This document shows positions 1-7,275 of a stretch of DNA of 64,000 nt, one piece after another; positions within the stretch are counted from its first letter, which is position 1, and each line of letters opens with the position of its first letter. The notes under the pieces are model-generated. The model ran no database searches. It saw only the letters and a list, made by a program, of their open reading frames with translations, and was not told the DNA's origin. This stretch comes from Alteriqipengyuania lutimaris (GTDB lineage: Bacteria; Pseudomonadota; Alphaproteobacteria; Sphingomonadales; Sphingomonadaceae): contig NZ_QRBB01000001.1 in the NCBI RefSeq assembly GCF_003363135.1, positions 372,001 through 436,000 on the forward strand. Direction: 5' to 3'. The position numbers and the translations under genes were made by a program.

Positions 1-1302
1 TGCCGGCTGCGGCTCGAGAGCGTCGGCGGATCGGGCATCGAGGGCCTGCGCGTGAGCTGCTCGGCCGAAGGGTGCGGCGCTTCCGCCTCAATGGCGGGCG
101 CGTTTTCCTCCAAGGGTCTCGAAGGCCACAAATGCTCCGGCCGCCGCCCTTGGCTGACCGACGACCGCGAGCCGTGCACCGCACCGCCGCGAACATTGCA
201 GCGCGGGGCATCCAATCTCTATTTCCCGGTCACTTATTCAACGCTCAGCATCCCGCCCTGGACCGATGCAATCCAGCAGGAACTCAATGCCTATTGGGGC
301 GCGCTGCGCGAATTGAGCTCCGATATGCGAGAGACGATGATCGCCAGCCTGGCTGCGACCAACGCGTCGATGCACAATATGTCCGTCGACGAATATGCGG
401 CGGTGATCCGCGAACGCCTCAAACTGGACGAAGAAACGACGCTTGATACGCTACGCTTTGAAGAGTTCATCCGGCTCGAGCGCGATGCTGAAGGGGGCGA
501 CTTTCAGGTCAAGCAGGAAGCGGTCCCCGAGGAAGTGCAGCCCTATATCGCCAGGTTAGGCCGGGTCGAGCGCCTGCGCGAAGTGCGAGCGCTCACCGGG
601 TTCAAACGCATCTATCAGAACGCATCGGTTGATGAGCCCGGCCGCGGCCGGTTCGGCGACTTGTCGCTTGCCCCTCTGCCGTGGCTTCCCGCAATCGAGG
701 TGCGCGGCGAAGGTATATTTGTCTCGCTCAAAAACGAGGCGATTGATGCCTGGCTCGCCAATCCGGAAATACACGAGCGCGCCCGCTTGGTCGAGGAAGC
801 TCGCGCCGCGGAATACGAGCGCATTCACGAAGATGAGAGCGTGGGTGATCCGATCACGCCGACATTCCTCCTCGTCCACTCGCTCGCCCACGCCGTAATC
901 AAGCGCCTGTCGTTCGAATGCGGCTACGATGTCGCGTCGCTTCGCGAACGGATTTATGTCGGCGACAAACCGCGCATGGCGGGGTTCCTCATCTACACCT
1001 CGACCAGCGATGCCGACGGGACACTCGGCGGTCTGGAGCGTCAGGGACGGGCCGATCGTTTTATTCCGGTTCTCGCTTCGGCAGTGCGCGACGCATTCTG
1101 GTGCTCATCCGACCCGCTGTGCCGGACCGGCGTTTCCAGCCTTTCTGAAAGCATGAACCTTGCGGCCTGCCACAGCTGCCTTCTGCTGCCCGAAACCTGC
1201 TGTGAAGAGGGCAACCGCTATCTCGACCGCTCGATGCTAGTCGGCGACGGCGTGGGCGGGATGAAGGGCTTTTTCGATTCCTTCATCGAAACGGACGGTT
1301 GA
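1..1302 (+). CDS. drmB: DrmB-family protein (DUF1998), 5' end missing
   Basis: The reading frame is open from the first base, so the gene starts left of the window; 433 codons are visible. Codons 20, 25 and 45 are cysteines of a zinc-ribbon-like cluster, followed by GRRPWL and LQRGASNLYFP, which are hallmarks of the DrmB family. The C-terminal third carries the DUF1998 signature: HSLAHAVIKRL, RERIYVG, TSTSDADGTLGGLER, CSSDPLC and a terminal cysteine cluster (CHSC, CCEEGNRYLDR). DrmB is a core DISARM protein that works with the helicase DrmA in anti-phage defence. The usual next gene, drmC (phospholipase D type), is absent; a NERD helicase follows instead. DrmA, if present, would lie outside the window. 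The family call is firm; full DISARM membership is inference. Confidence 0.88.
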   Translation, partial: CRLRLESVGGSGIEGLRVSCSAEGCGASASMAGAFSSKGLEGHKCSGRRPWLTDDREPCTAPPRTLQRGASNLYFPVTYSTLSIPPWTDAIQQELNAYWGALRELSSDMRETMIASLAATNASMHNMSVDEYAAVIRERLKLDEETTLDTLRFEEFIRLERDAEGGDFQVKQEAVPEEVQPYIARLGRVERLREVRALTGFKRIYQNASVDEPGRGRFGDLSLAPLPWLPAIEVRGEGIFVSLKNEAIDAWLANPEIHERARLVEEARAAEYERIHEDESVGDPITPTFLLVHSLAHAVIKRLSFECGYDVASLRERIYVGDKPRMAGFLIYTSTSDADGTLGGLERQGRADRFIPVLASAVRDAFWCSSDPLCRTGVSSLSESMNLAACHSCLLLPETCCEEGNRYLDRSMLVGDGVGGMKGFFDSFIETDG

Positions 1303-1307
1303 GGCCG

Positions 1308-3008
1308 ATGCCTGCGCGGATGATCCCGCCGATGCTCCCGCCCGAGATACGCAGAGATCCGAAGCGCAGCGGCGAAACGGCGGTCTATGACCTGCTCGCG
1401 GAAGATCCGATGCTGACCGGTGCGACGGTATTCTACTCCTGCGAATGGGTCGGGCTGGACGGCGGACTGCTGCGCGACGGTGAAGCCGACTTCGTCATCG
1501 CCCATCCGCAAATTGGTTTTCTCGTGCTTGAGGTCAAAGGCGGCCGCGTCCAGCGACGGGTGGCCGACGGAAAATGGACAACCAAGAACCGCGACAACGA
1601 GGTTTTCGAGATCGAAAACCCTGTGCGTCAGGCGATGAAGTCAAAGAAAATCATTCTCAATGCCCTGAAGGAGCGCTGGCCCGGCAATGCGCCGTGGCTT
1701 TCGGCGAGGCACGGCGTGATCCTGCCCCATTGCAGCAGACCCGCCAATGTCGCACATATGGGCGCAGCCGCTCCGCTTGAAATTTTCGCGTTCCGCGAAG
1801 ACTTGCCCAATCTCGGCGCGCGCCTGCTTCAGATGATGGTTTGGAAACCCGACGGAGAACGGGAGACTTTGGGCGGCCTCGGACCAGCGGGTATCGCCAT
1901 GCTCGAGGACTTTTACGGACGCGACATCGATTTCACACCGCGCCTGTCGTCGGTTATCGACGAATGCGAGGCGGCGATCGAAAGGCTGACTGAGACGCAA
2001 TACCGCTACCTCGATTTCCTCGGAATCACGAAACGCGCGCTTATCCAAGGAGGCGCGGGTACCGGCAAGACCGTCTTGGCGGCGGAGAAAGCGCGGCGCG
2101 CCGCCCGGGCGGATCGGCGGGTTCTCATGCTGTGTTTCAATCGGCCGCTCCTGGTGCAGCTTCGCACCGAGCTTGAAGGCAGCCCCGCCTCGGTCGCGAC
2201 GTTTCACGAATTCTGCGCCCGCATGTGTCTAGAGAAGGGCATTGATCTCAATTCCGAGCGCATGGCTTGCGAGGAGCAGCATTTCTGGTCGGTCCGCCTG
2301 CCCGAACTGCTCACCGACATCGGGCTCGATATCCCGCCGGAGCAATATGATGATCTCATCATCGATGAGGGACAGGACTTCAAGTCGGCCTGGGTCGAAG
2401 CTCTCCGCCTGTTTCTCGACCCCGAGGGCTCACTCTATGTCTTCCGCGACGATTTCCAGAATATTTACAGAGGCGATGATGCGGCCGCGGCAGTGCAGGC
2501 TGAACCGCTTGAGCTGACCGAGAACGTGCGCAACACTCAAGCGATTTTCCGTGCCGGAAGTGTCTTTCGACAAGGCCGCGAACAGACATGCCTCGGGCCG
2601 GAAGGCGCGCCTGTCAGCTGGGTGCCGTGCAACAAGGACCAGACCCTTCGAATAGTCGAAAGGGAATTGGGCCGACTGCTGACGGCGGACGACATCGCGC
2701 CTGGCGATATTGCCGTGCTGTGTGGCTGCGGTGCCGAAATGTCGGTCCTTCGGAAGGCGCCGACCTTGGCGGGGCGGCATTGGACCCCTGCCGACGAGCC
2801 TGCCGAAGATCGAATCATTGTTGACAGCATCATGCGGTTCAAAGGTCTTGATCGGCCGGTCGTAATCCTCTGCGAAATTGAGGAGATCGATGCGGAAGTC
2901 GCCTATGTCGGCCTGACGCGTGCCAAGAGCCATCTCATCGTAATCGGCGATGAAGCGACTGTAGACCGGCTGGGCCGCAATGACGCCGCAAAAGCAGCAT
3001 TGATCTAG
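1308..3008 (+). CDS. NERD-domain SF1 (UvrD-like) helicase
   Basis: About 566 residues. The N-terminal region (roughly 15-130) is a NERD nuclease-related domain, seen in GEADFVIAHP and LVLEVKGG. The central part is an SF1 ATPase: Walker A GGAGTGKT near residue 250, Walker B IIDEGQD near residue 350, and a C-terminal UvrD-like block with FKGLDRPVVIL and YVGLTRAKSHL. The gene begins 5 bases after the drmB stop, so the two are almost certainly co-transcribed. A TTG at 1299 overlaps the drmB stop and ATGs at 1320 and 1332 are alternatives; ATG 1308 is preferred because MPARMIP resembles family starts. NERD helicases occur in several defence loci. A role as effector or helper for DrmB is inferred from position only. 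Confidence 0.85.
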   Translation: MPARMIPPMLPPEIRRDPKRSGETAVYDLLAEDPMLTGATVFYSCEWVGLDGGLLRDGEADFVIAHPQIGFLVLEVKGGRVQRRVADGKWTTKNRDNEVFEIENPVRQAMKSKKIILNALKERWPGNAPWLSARHGVILPHCSRPANVAHMGAAAPLEIFAFREDLPNLGARLLQMMVWKPDGERETLGGLGPAGIAMLEDFYGRDIDFTPRLSSVIDECEAAIERLTETQYRYLDFLGITKRALIQGGAGTGKTVLAAEKARRAARADRRVLMLCFNRPLLVQLRTELEGSPASVATFHEFCARMCLEKGIDLNSERMACEEQHFWSVRLPELLTDIGLDIPPEQYDDLIIDEGQDFKSAWVEALRLFLDPEGSLYVFRDDFQNIYRGDDAAAAVQAEPLELTENVRNTQAIFRAGSVFRQGREQTCLGPEGAPVSWVPCNKDQTLRIVERELGRLLTADDIAPGDIAVLCGCGAEMSVLRKAPTLAGRHWTPADEPAEDRIIVDSIMRFKGLDRPVVILCEIEEIDAEVAYVGLTRAKSHLIVIGDEATVDRLGRNDAAKAALI

Positions 3009-3042
3009 ATCAGCAACACGCGTTGCTTGATACTGCTTAGAC

Positions 3043-3462
3043 TTACTCCGGATTGTTTCGCTCAAGAATGTCGCGCAGGCGCTCACTGAGCGTTTCAGCA
3101 TCTCGCGTTTCGCATTCCCAGATCACTTCAGGCTGCCACCCGGCCGCGCGCAGAGCTGCTGCCTGCTCGGCATCGCGTTCAACCGTTCGTGCGAACTTCG
3201 ATTCCCAGAATTCCCTCCGCGTTGAGGGCATGGATGCGCGAGGACAATTTTCGTGACGGTGCCAGAAGCAGCCGTGCACGAAGATCGCCAGGCGGTTCTT
3301 GGCGAGCACGATATCGGGTTTGCCCGGAAGGTCCTTGCGGTGCAGGCGGAAGCGTCTGCCGAGTGTGTGCAGCGCGTGCCTAACCGTCAGTTCCGGTCCG
3401 GTGTCCTTGCCCTTGACGCGACGCATGTTCTCGCTGCGCCGCTCCGGATCGAGATGGTCCAC
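3043..3462 (-). CDS. vsr: Very short patch repair (Vsr) mismatch endonuclease
   Basis: 139 residues, the usual length for Vsr. The sequence opens with DPERRSENMRRVKGKDT, a family hallmark, and carries KPDIVL (catalytic Asp near residue 50) and FVHGCFWHRHENCP with the active-site and zinc-binding residues. Vsr nicks at T:G mismatches left by deamination of 5-methylcytosine, so it protects the host from the mutagenic cost of the methyltransferase two genes upstream. The start is a GTG at 3462, 2 bases after the HNH stop; an open frame extends further upstream through the HNH gene but lacks family similarity there. Third gene of the methyltransferase-HNH-Vsr operon. Confidence 0.92.
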   Translation of the reverse strand: MDHLDPERRSENMRRVKGKDTGPELTVRHALHTLGRRFRLHRKDLPGKPDIVLAKNRLAIFVHGCFWHRHENCPRASMPSTRREFWESKFARTVERDAEQAAALRAAGWQPEVIWECETRDAETLSERLRDILERNNPE

Positions 3463-3464
3463 AG

Positions 3465-4433
3465 CTAGAGTTCCAGCGTCAGGCGACCTGCGTGGACCTG
3501 GTCGTGATGGACGTTGCACAGCGTGACGAGATTCTCGCTGCTGTTTTCGCCTTTGTCCGCATGCGCCTTGAGATGGTGCAGTTCGAGGAATTTGCGCGGA
3601 TCGTCCGGATTGAGCTGGTCGCGCGTCCATCCGCAGACCTTGCAGGCGAAGTTGTCGCGGATCAGGACTTCGACGCGTACGTCGTCGGGGATGCGCCGAT
3701 CATGTTCGGGCGCCTGCTTGTCTTCTTCGAGAATATAAGTTCCGACCGGGAGATCCGACCGGCCCTGCATCCTGGTATAGATCGGCCAGCCGTCTTCGGT
3801 CCTCAGCTCGCGCATTCGTCGCGCCCATTCGCTCTTGTCGCCCGCGAGGTAACGCAGCTCCTCGATCGATACTGCGCTGCCGACATTTGCCCGCATATAT
3901 TCGAGCAGCCGCGCTTTTACCGACAGCCGCTTCTTGCGGATGGTGTTCAACACGTTCCAACGCAGCGCGGCTTCGCGGTCCTGTTCCGGACTGATCAGCA
4001 CATATTGGTCGGGCCGCAACGACAGCGGATCGGCGCCAAGCGCGGCCTCAAGTTCTTCGACCGTCTCGGGCTCATCTTCGGCCAGATCCTTGAACGTCAC
4101 GCCGCTGCAGATCGACCAGCCGAACTGCACCCTCAGTTCGCGCAGGCGGCGCGCCCATTCGCCGATCCCGGCGACGACCAGCAGTTCGTCCCCCTCAATC
4201 ACCTGCAGCGGATAGCGCTGCAGATAAACGAGAATACGTTCGCGCGCCGAAGAGGCCAGTTCGGGCGGGATGAGCGATTTGCCCAGATCGCGCACGGCGT
4301 GGAAGGCGGGGATCAGGCTGCGCACCTGCGCGCGCAGATCGTCGTCATCGATGCGCTCGAGAAATGTGTCGAGCAGATGCTTGATCTCATCGACAGTGCG
4401 CGCCGGGTCATGCACGGCTGTGCGCCTCGCCAT
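3465..4433 (-). CDS. HNH endonuclease, probable type II restriction enzyme
   Basis: 322 residues. The C-terminus (about 255-320) is an HNH nuclease: CKVCGW zinc-type knuckle, LELHHLKAH and LVTLCNVHHDQVH. Two related modules precede it, each with an EWARR-[LM]RELR core followed by GW and I; they look like a duplicated winged-helix DNA-reading domain. The gene starts 2 bases after the methyltransferase stop and ends 2 bases before vsr. This layout, methylase, HNH nuclease and Vsr in one operon, is typical of a type II restriction-modification system. The recognition sequence cannot be read from the protein. An alternative is a modification-dependent nuclease, but the linked methylase makes that less likely. 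Confidence 0.86.
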   Translation of the reverse strand: MARRTAVHDPARTVDEIKHLLDTFLERIDDDDLRAQVRSLIPAFHAVRDLGKSLIPPELASSARERILVYLQRYPLQVIEGDELLVVAGIGEWARRLRELRVQFGWSICSGVTFKDLAEDEPETVEELEAALGADPLSLRPDQYVLISPEQDREAALRWNVLNTIRKKRLSVKARLLEYMRANVGSAVSIEELRYLAGDKSEWARRMRELRTEDGWPIYTRMQGRSDLPVGTYILEEDKQAPEHDRRIPDDVRVEVLIRDNFACKVCGWTRDQLNPDDPRKFLELHHLKAHADKGENSSENLVTLCNVHHDQVHAGRLTLEL

Positions 4434-4435
4434 AG

Positions 4436-5500
4436 TCAGGCGGACTTGGCCATTGGCGCCAGAAGATCCGCAACCATCCGCGCGATCGACCCCGCCAGCG
4501 CAGGCGGAACGGCATTGCCGATCTGGCGGGCGATTCCGACCTTGCTGCCGCAGAATTTGAAATCATCGGGGAAGCCCATCAGTCTCGCTGCCTCCCGATG
4601 AGTGATCGGGCGATGCTGCGTCGGATGCAGGTAGCGACCCTTTTCGGGTTTGTAGAACTCGGTGCGGATCGTGACCGAAGGTCTGTCCCACCAAAGCCGC
4701 CCGAACAGGTCGGTGCCGCCTGAGGTCTTCCTGATCCAGCAGTTCGGCGTGATCTCGGGCGCGTTGCGCTGCAGGTCGAAACGATTGCCGCCCGGCGGAA
4801 CGGCCTTGTAACGGGCGATGCTCTTCTCGGTGGGATTGCGGCGGATATGCAGGTCGAGCGGCGCTTCGCCCTTAATCTCGGTTCGGCGCGGCCGCGGCAG
4901 ATCGCCAATCGCGTCGCGCACGGTCAGCCAATGGGGTAGGTTACTGTCACTGCCCGGTTCAGCATGCGAGCGCAACGGAGGGAACTGCGGTTGCCAAGCG
5001 CCCGGCTTCCATCCGATGACGATAGTCCGGCGGCGGGTCTGCGGCGCACCAAAATCCGCAGCGTTGAGAATGGCGGCGTCGGTCCGGAAGCCGTCAGATT
5101 CTGCTCGTGCGCGGATGTCATCGAGCTCGGGCGAGCGAAAAAGTTCGGCGACGTTCTCCATAATGAAAACGCGCGCACCCGAGCGGGCGGCGACATCGAG
5201 GAATGGCTCCCACAAAGCGCGACGCGCATCACCGTCGCGCTTTTTGTTCAGCAGGCTGAACCCTTGGCAAGGCGGCCCGCCTATTACGACGTCAGCCTGC
5301 GGAATGTCCGCATCGAGCAGCCATGTTTCAATGTTTCCGCAAACGGCTTCGCCTGAGAAATTGGCTTGATGCGTTGCGATTGCCGCCTCGTCATTATCGA
5401 CAGCAAGTACACACTCGAAACGGCCGCAAAAGCGCGGATCGACGAACCCGAGCGACATTCCGCCAGCACCACTGAATAAGTCGATCACTTTCCACGCCAT
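4436..5500 (-). CDS. DNA (cytosine-5-)-methyltransferase
   Basis: 354 residues with the ordered C5-methyltransferase motifs: LFSGAGGMSLGF (motif I), GGPPCQGFS with catalytic Cys78 (motif IV), MENV at about 114-117 (motif VI), QTRRR near 154-158 (motif VIII) and GNAVPP near the end (motif X). The target-recognition region lies between about 215 and 300. It is first in a three-gene operon with the HNH nuclease and Vsr. An AGAAGG ribosome site lies 9 bases before the ATG and a promoter is visible further upstream. It most likely protects the host from the HNH enzyme. Because DrmB converges from the left, it could also serve as a DISARM class 2 type methylase; the sequence does not decide. Confidence 0.94.
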   Translation of the reverse strand: MAWKVIDLFSGAGGMSLGFVDPRFCGRFECVLAVDNDEAAIATHQANFSGEAVCGNIETWLLDADIPQADVVIGGPPCQGFSLLNKKRDGDARRALWEPFLDVAARSGARVFIMENVAELFRSPELDDIRARAESDGFRTDAAILNAADFGAPQTRRRTIVIGWKPGAWQPQFPPLRSHAEPGSDSNLPHWLTVRDAIGDLPRPRRTEIKGEAPLDLHIRRNPTEKSIARYKAVPPGGNRFDLQRNAPEITPNCWIRKTSGGTDLFGRLWWDRPSVTIRTEFYKPEKGRYLHPTQHRPITHREAARLMGFPDDFKFCGSKVGIARQIGNAVPPALAGSIARMVADLLAPMAKSA

Positions 5501-5563
5501 AGCTCAAACCTTCTGTCATGTTGGATTCCGGCGCGCAACGGCACTCGGCAAGAACATAAATAG

Positions 5564-5593
5564 AACATAGTGGGTAGCCCAGTTGGCAGTCAA
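5564..5593 (-). promoter_or_regulatory. Candidate promoter of the methyltransferase operon
   Basis: On the minus strand TTGACT (5588-5593) and TATGTT (5564-5569) are separated by 18 bases, about 65 bases upstream of the methyltransferase start. A second TATGTT follows at 5553-5558, so the -10 region is a short direct repeat. Assigned from motif similarity and position only. Confidence 0.5.
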
Positions 5594-5768
5594 ACGATCT
5601 TTGAAACGAGTTCTCGTCATAGGTTCTTTGCCCCGCCCAACTTGAGGCTTGGCTGACGACAGCCCAAGTCAGAAGATTGCAATCGCTCGGAAATTATTGG
5701 TTAGCTCGGGCTATTCTCGTACACTCAAGCGCTACCCTCTGCTTGATGCATGACAGTCAGCGAAATTC

Positions 5769-5874
5769 CGGTGCCCTTCATGAGCCCCCCCCTTGAAGTT
5801 TCGACCACGGAAGTTTTTTTGCCCCCCGCCGGTGTCTTCGCGAAAACCACCAAGGTTTTCGACGCCCCCCCGGC
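5769..5874. repeat. C-tract module, copy A
   Basis: A 106-base unit with three C-runs (8 at 5785, 6 at 5822, 7 at 5865) around a fixed core CCCCCGCCGGTGTC and ending in CCCCCCCGGC. A diverged second copy lies about 309 bases to the right with the runs in the same register. The right half also holds a hairpin, CGAAAACC with GGTTTTCG around 5 bases. No convincing protein is encoded on either strand. Function unknown. Confidence 0.6.
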
Positions 5875-6076
5875 ACTACCAAGCCTAGCTCGCAAAAAAC
5901 TCGACATCCAGGTGGCGTTTCTCGGATTGAAATTGTGGTATTTCAATATGTTGCCAATGCACGACGTGCTTGCACCCCTATTGCCCCCACTCTTCCAGCC
6001 GCCCTTTCGCAGAAATTATTGATCATCTAGAAGAGCCAAGCTTCTGAATTTACAGCATAAGATTGGGTCGAAGCGG

Positions 6077-6184
6077 CGGTGCGCGCTTGGACACCCCCCC
6101 TCCCTAATTTCGCGGGCAGAATTTCGTAAGACCCCCGCCGGTGTCCGGTCTCAAATCCCAGGAGTTTTGCCTACCCCCCCCGGC
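6077..6184. repeat. C-tract module, copy B
   Basis: A 108-base counterpart of the unit at 5769-5874. Both begin CGGTGC, carry a C-run (7 at 6094 here), then TTTCG, then CCCCCGCCGGTGTC (6132-6145), then a GG..TTTT element, and end in a C-run plus CGGC (8 C at 6174). The spacer sequences between these fixed points have diverged. The equal spacing, not just the C-runs, is what identifies it as a copy. Confidence 0.6.
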
Positions 6185-6343
6185 TATGGGCCGTGGATAC
6201 CGAAATGGCTTTGGAGTCGGGCCAACGACAAAGGGGTTAGTCCTAGGCCAGTCATCGCTGAGCGGCGGGCCCTCGAGTTGGATAGGCCCCGGCCCGTGGC
6301 TCGAGCACTTTGCTCGTCGGTAGCCACTCAGATATCGCTGCCT

Positions 6344-6514
6344 CTATGAGCGGGCAGCGATCCGAGCTTCGATCCACTCCTCAACCTCAGCTTCCACCCA
6401 GGCAACGCCGCGTGCACCTAAGGGAACCCGCGCAGGAAACGTTGCGTCGGCGTAGAGCCCGGAGCGCGAGAGCCCCGTTTTCTCCAAAACCTCAGGAAGT
6501 CGAATGAGTCGCAT
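6344..6514 (-). CDS. AlpA-family phage/island regulatory protein
   Basis: 56 residues: opens MRLIRLPEVLEKTGLSRSGL, continues with a YAD turn, then FPARVPLGARGVAW and an acidic EAEVEEWIEAR tail. This is the AlpA/CP4-57 winged-helix pattern (LPEV..TGLSRS..Y, then W...EVE.WI). Members activate or regulate integrase and excision genes of P4-like islands. It lies downstream of the integrase and one other gene on the same strand. A hairpin (ACCGAT with ATCGGT, 6517-6538) covers the AAGGA ribosome site just before the ATG, with the site in the loop. Confidence 0.85.
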   Translation of the reverse strand: MRLIRLPEVLEKTGLSRSGLYADATFPARVPLGARGVAWVEAEVEEWIEARIAARS

Positions 6515-6587
6515 GAACCGATCCTTTTTAGTATCGGTCCGAGAGGGTATTCAGATGTCCTATGAATACCACAAGAGTCCTGGGGGG

Positions 6588-7235
6588 CTATCTAAGTTTT
6601 GCGACCCTTTGATCCCCGGATCTGAGCGCGTCCTTTACGGCCGAGCGGATGTCGATCTCGTGCCGCAAGGCGAGACCGTCGAGGGTCAAGGTCGTGAGCC
6701 TAGTCAGTTCCGGCTGGAACTTCTTATCCCACTCCCGACCCGCTAGGCGAAGCTGGAGCGCAAGCTTCACGACTAGGTCCGGCATTGGATGCGGGAGGCT
6801 CCGCGCATCAATCCCAGATGCGTGTGACGATAGCTCGTCTGTTCTTGTGAGGAGCGCTTCTACCATCTCACTGGCGCGCTCGTGCAGCGACGCGCTACCT
6901 GTAGAGGACTCAAGGTAGCCCAGCGAACGGCGAGCGGGCTCGCGACACGCCTCCAAAGCCTTGCGCAATCTCTCTGCAGCGGCAGAAACACCGCAGAGAT
7001 CGTCGCGCCAGCCGACAAACCCATCCCGGTTGGATCCTCGCTTTGACCACGCGGATTCAAATTCCTTGGCCGCCAAATCAACCCATGTGAGATCAAGCTC
7101 AGGCCACAACGCGACCATCTTCTCGCGTGAGGTTTTGGAGATACGCCAGTCATCGTAAACGTAGCCGCCGGGCCCTTCGCGTTGTAAAAGCTTATCAGCG
7201 CTGGGATTGCCACTTGAGGGTATCTCGAAAGCCAC
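6588..7235 (-). CDS. Hypothetical protein of the integrase operon
   Basis: No family recognised. About 215 residues from a GTG at 7235, soluble, with several charged helices and no signal or membrane segment. The frame is open further upstream, but that part overlaps the integrase end in another frame and is taken as shadow. It sits 40 bases after the integrase stop and 73 bases before the AlpA-like gene, so the three look like one unit. The start is uncertain because there is no ATG near the integrase end. It may be an accessory island protein; nothing in it points to a specific activity. Confidence 0.5.
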   Translation of the reverse strand: MAFEIPSSGNPSADKLLQREGPGGYVYDDWRISKTSREKMVALWPELDLTWVDLAAKEFESAWSKRGSNRDGFVGWRDDLCGVSAAAERLRKALEACREPARRSLGYLESSTGSASLHERASEMVEALLTRTDELSSHASGIDARSLPHPMPDLVVKLALQLRLAGREWDKKFQPELTRLTTLTLDGLALRHEIDIRSAVKDALRSGDQRVAKLR

Positions 7236-7275
7236 GCCCTCTTCGTAAGGCTCTGAGCTGAAGAGTCGAGATGCG

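Larger units (their letters stand above)
5501..6343. other. Gene-free stretch of the island
   Basis: About 840 bases between the methyltransferase operon and the AlpA-like gene. It holds the methyltransferase promoter and two copies of a C-tract module. Short open frames on both strands run through the C-runs and show no family features or ribosome sites, so none is called. AT-rich pockets (for example 5930-6060) and homopolymer runs set it apart from the GC-rich coding DNA around it. Confidence 0.6.

Noticed and set aside
3006-3027. GATCTAGATC palindrome and AGCAAC/GTTGCT stem between the convergent helicase and vsr
   Set aside because: Stem of six pairs without a T-run; too weak to call a terminator.
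5725-6022. Open frames through the C-runs on both strands (73 and 90 codons)
   Set aside because: They owe their length to C/G homopolymers, lack ribosome sites and family features, and end in AT-rich noncoding DNA.
5769-6184. Possible CRISPR array from regularly spaced C-runs
   Set aside because: Only three runs per group of different length, no true direct repeats of 24-40 bases, and no cas genes nearby.
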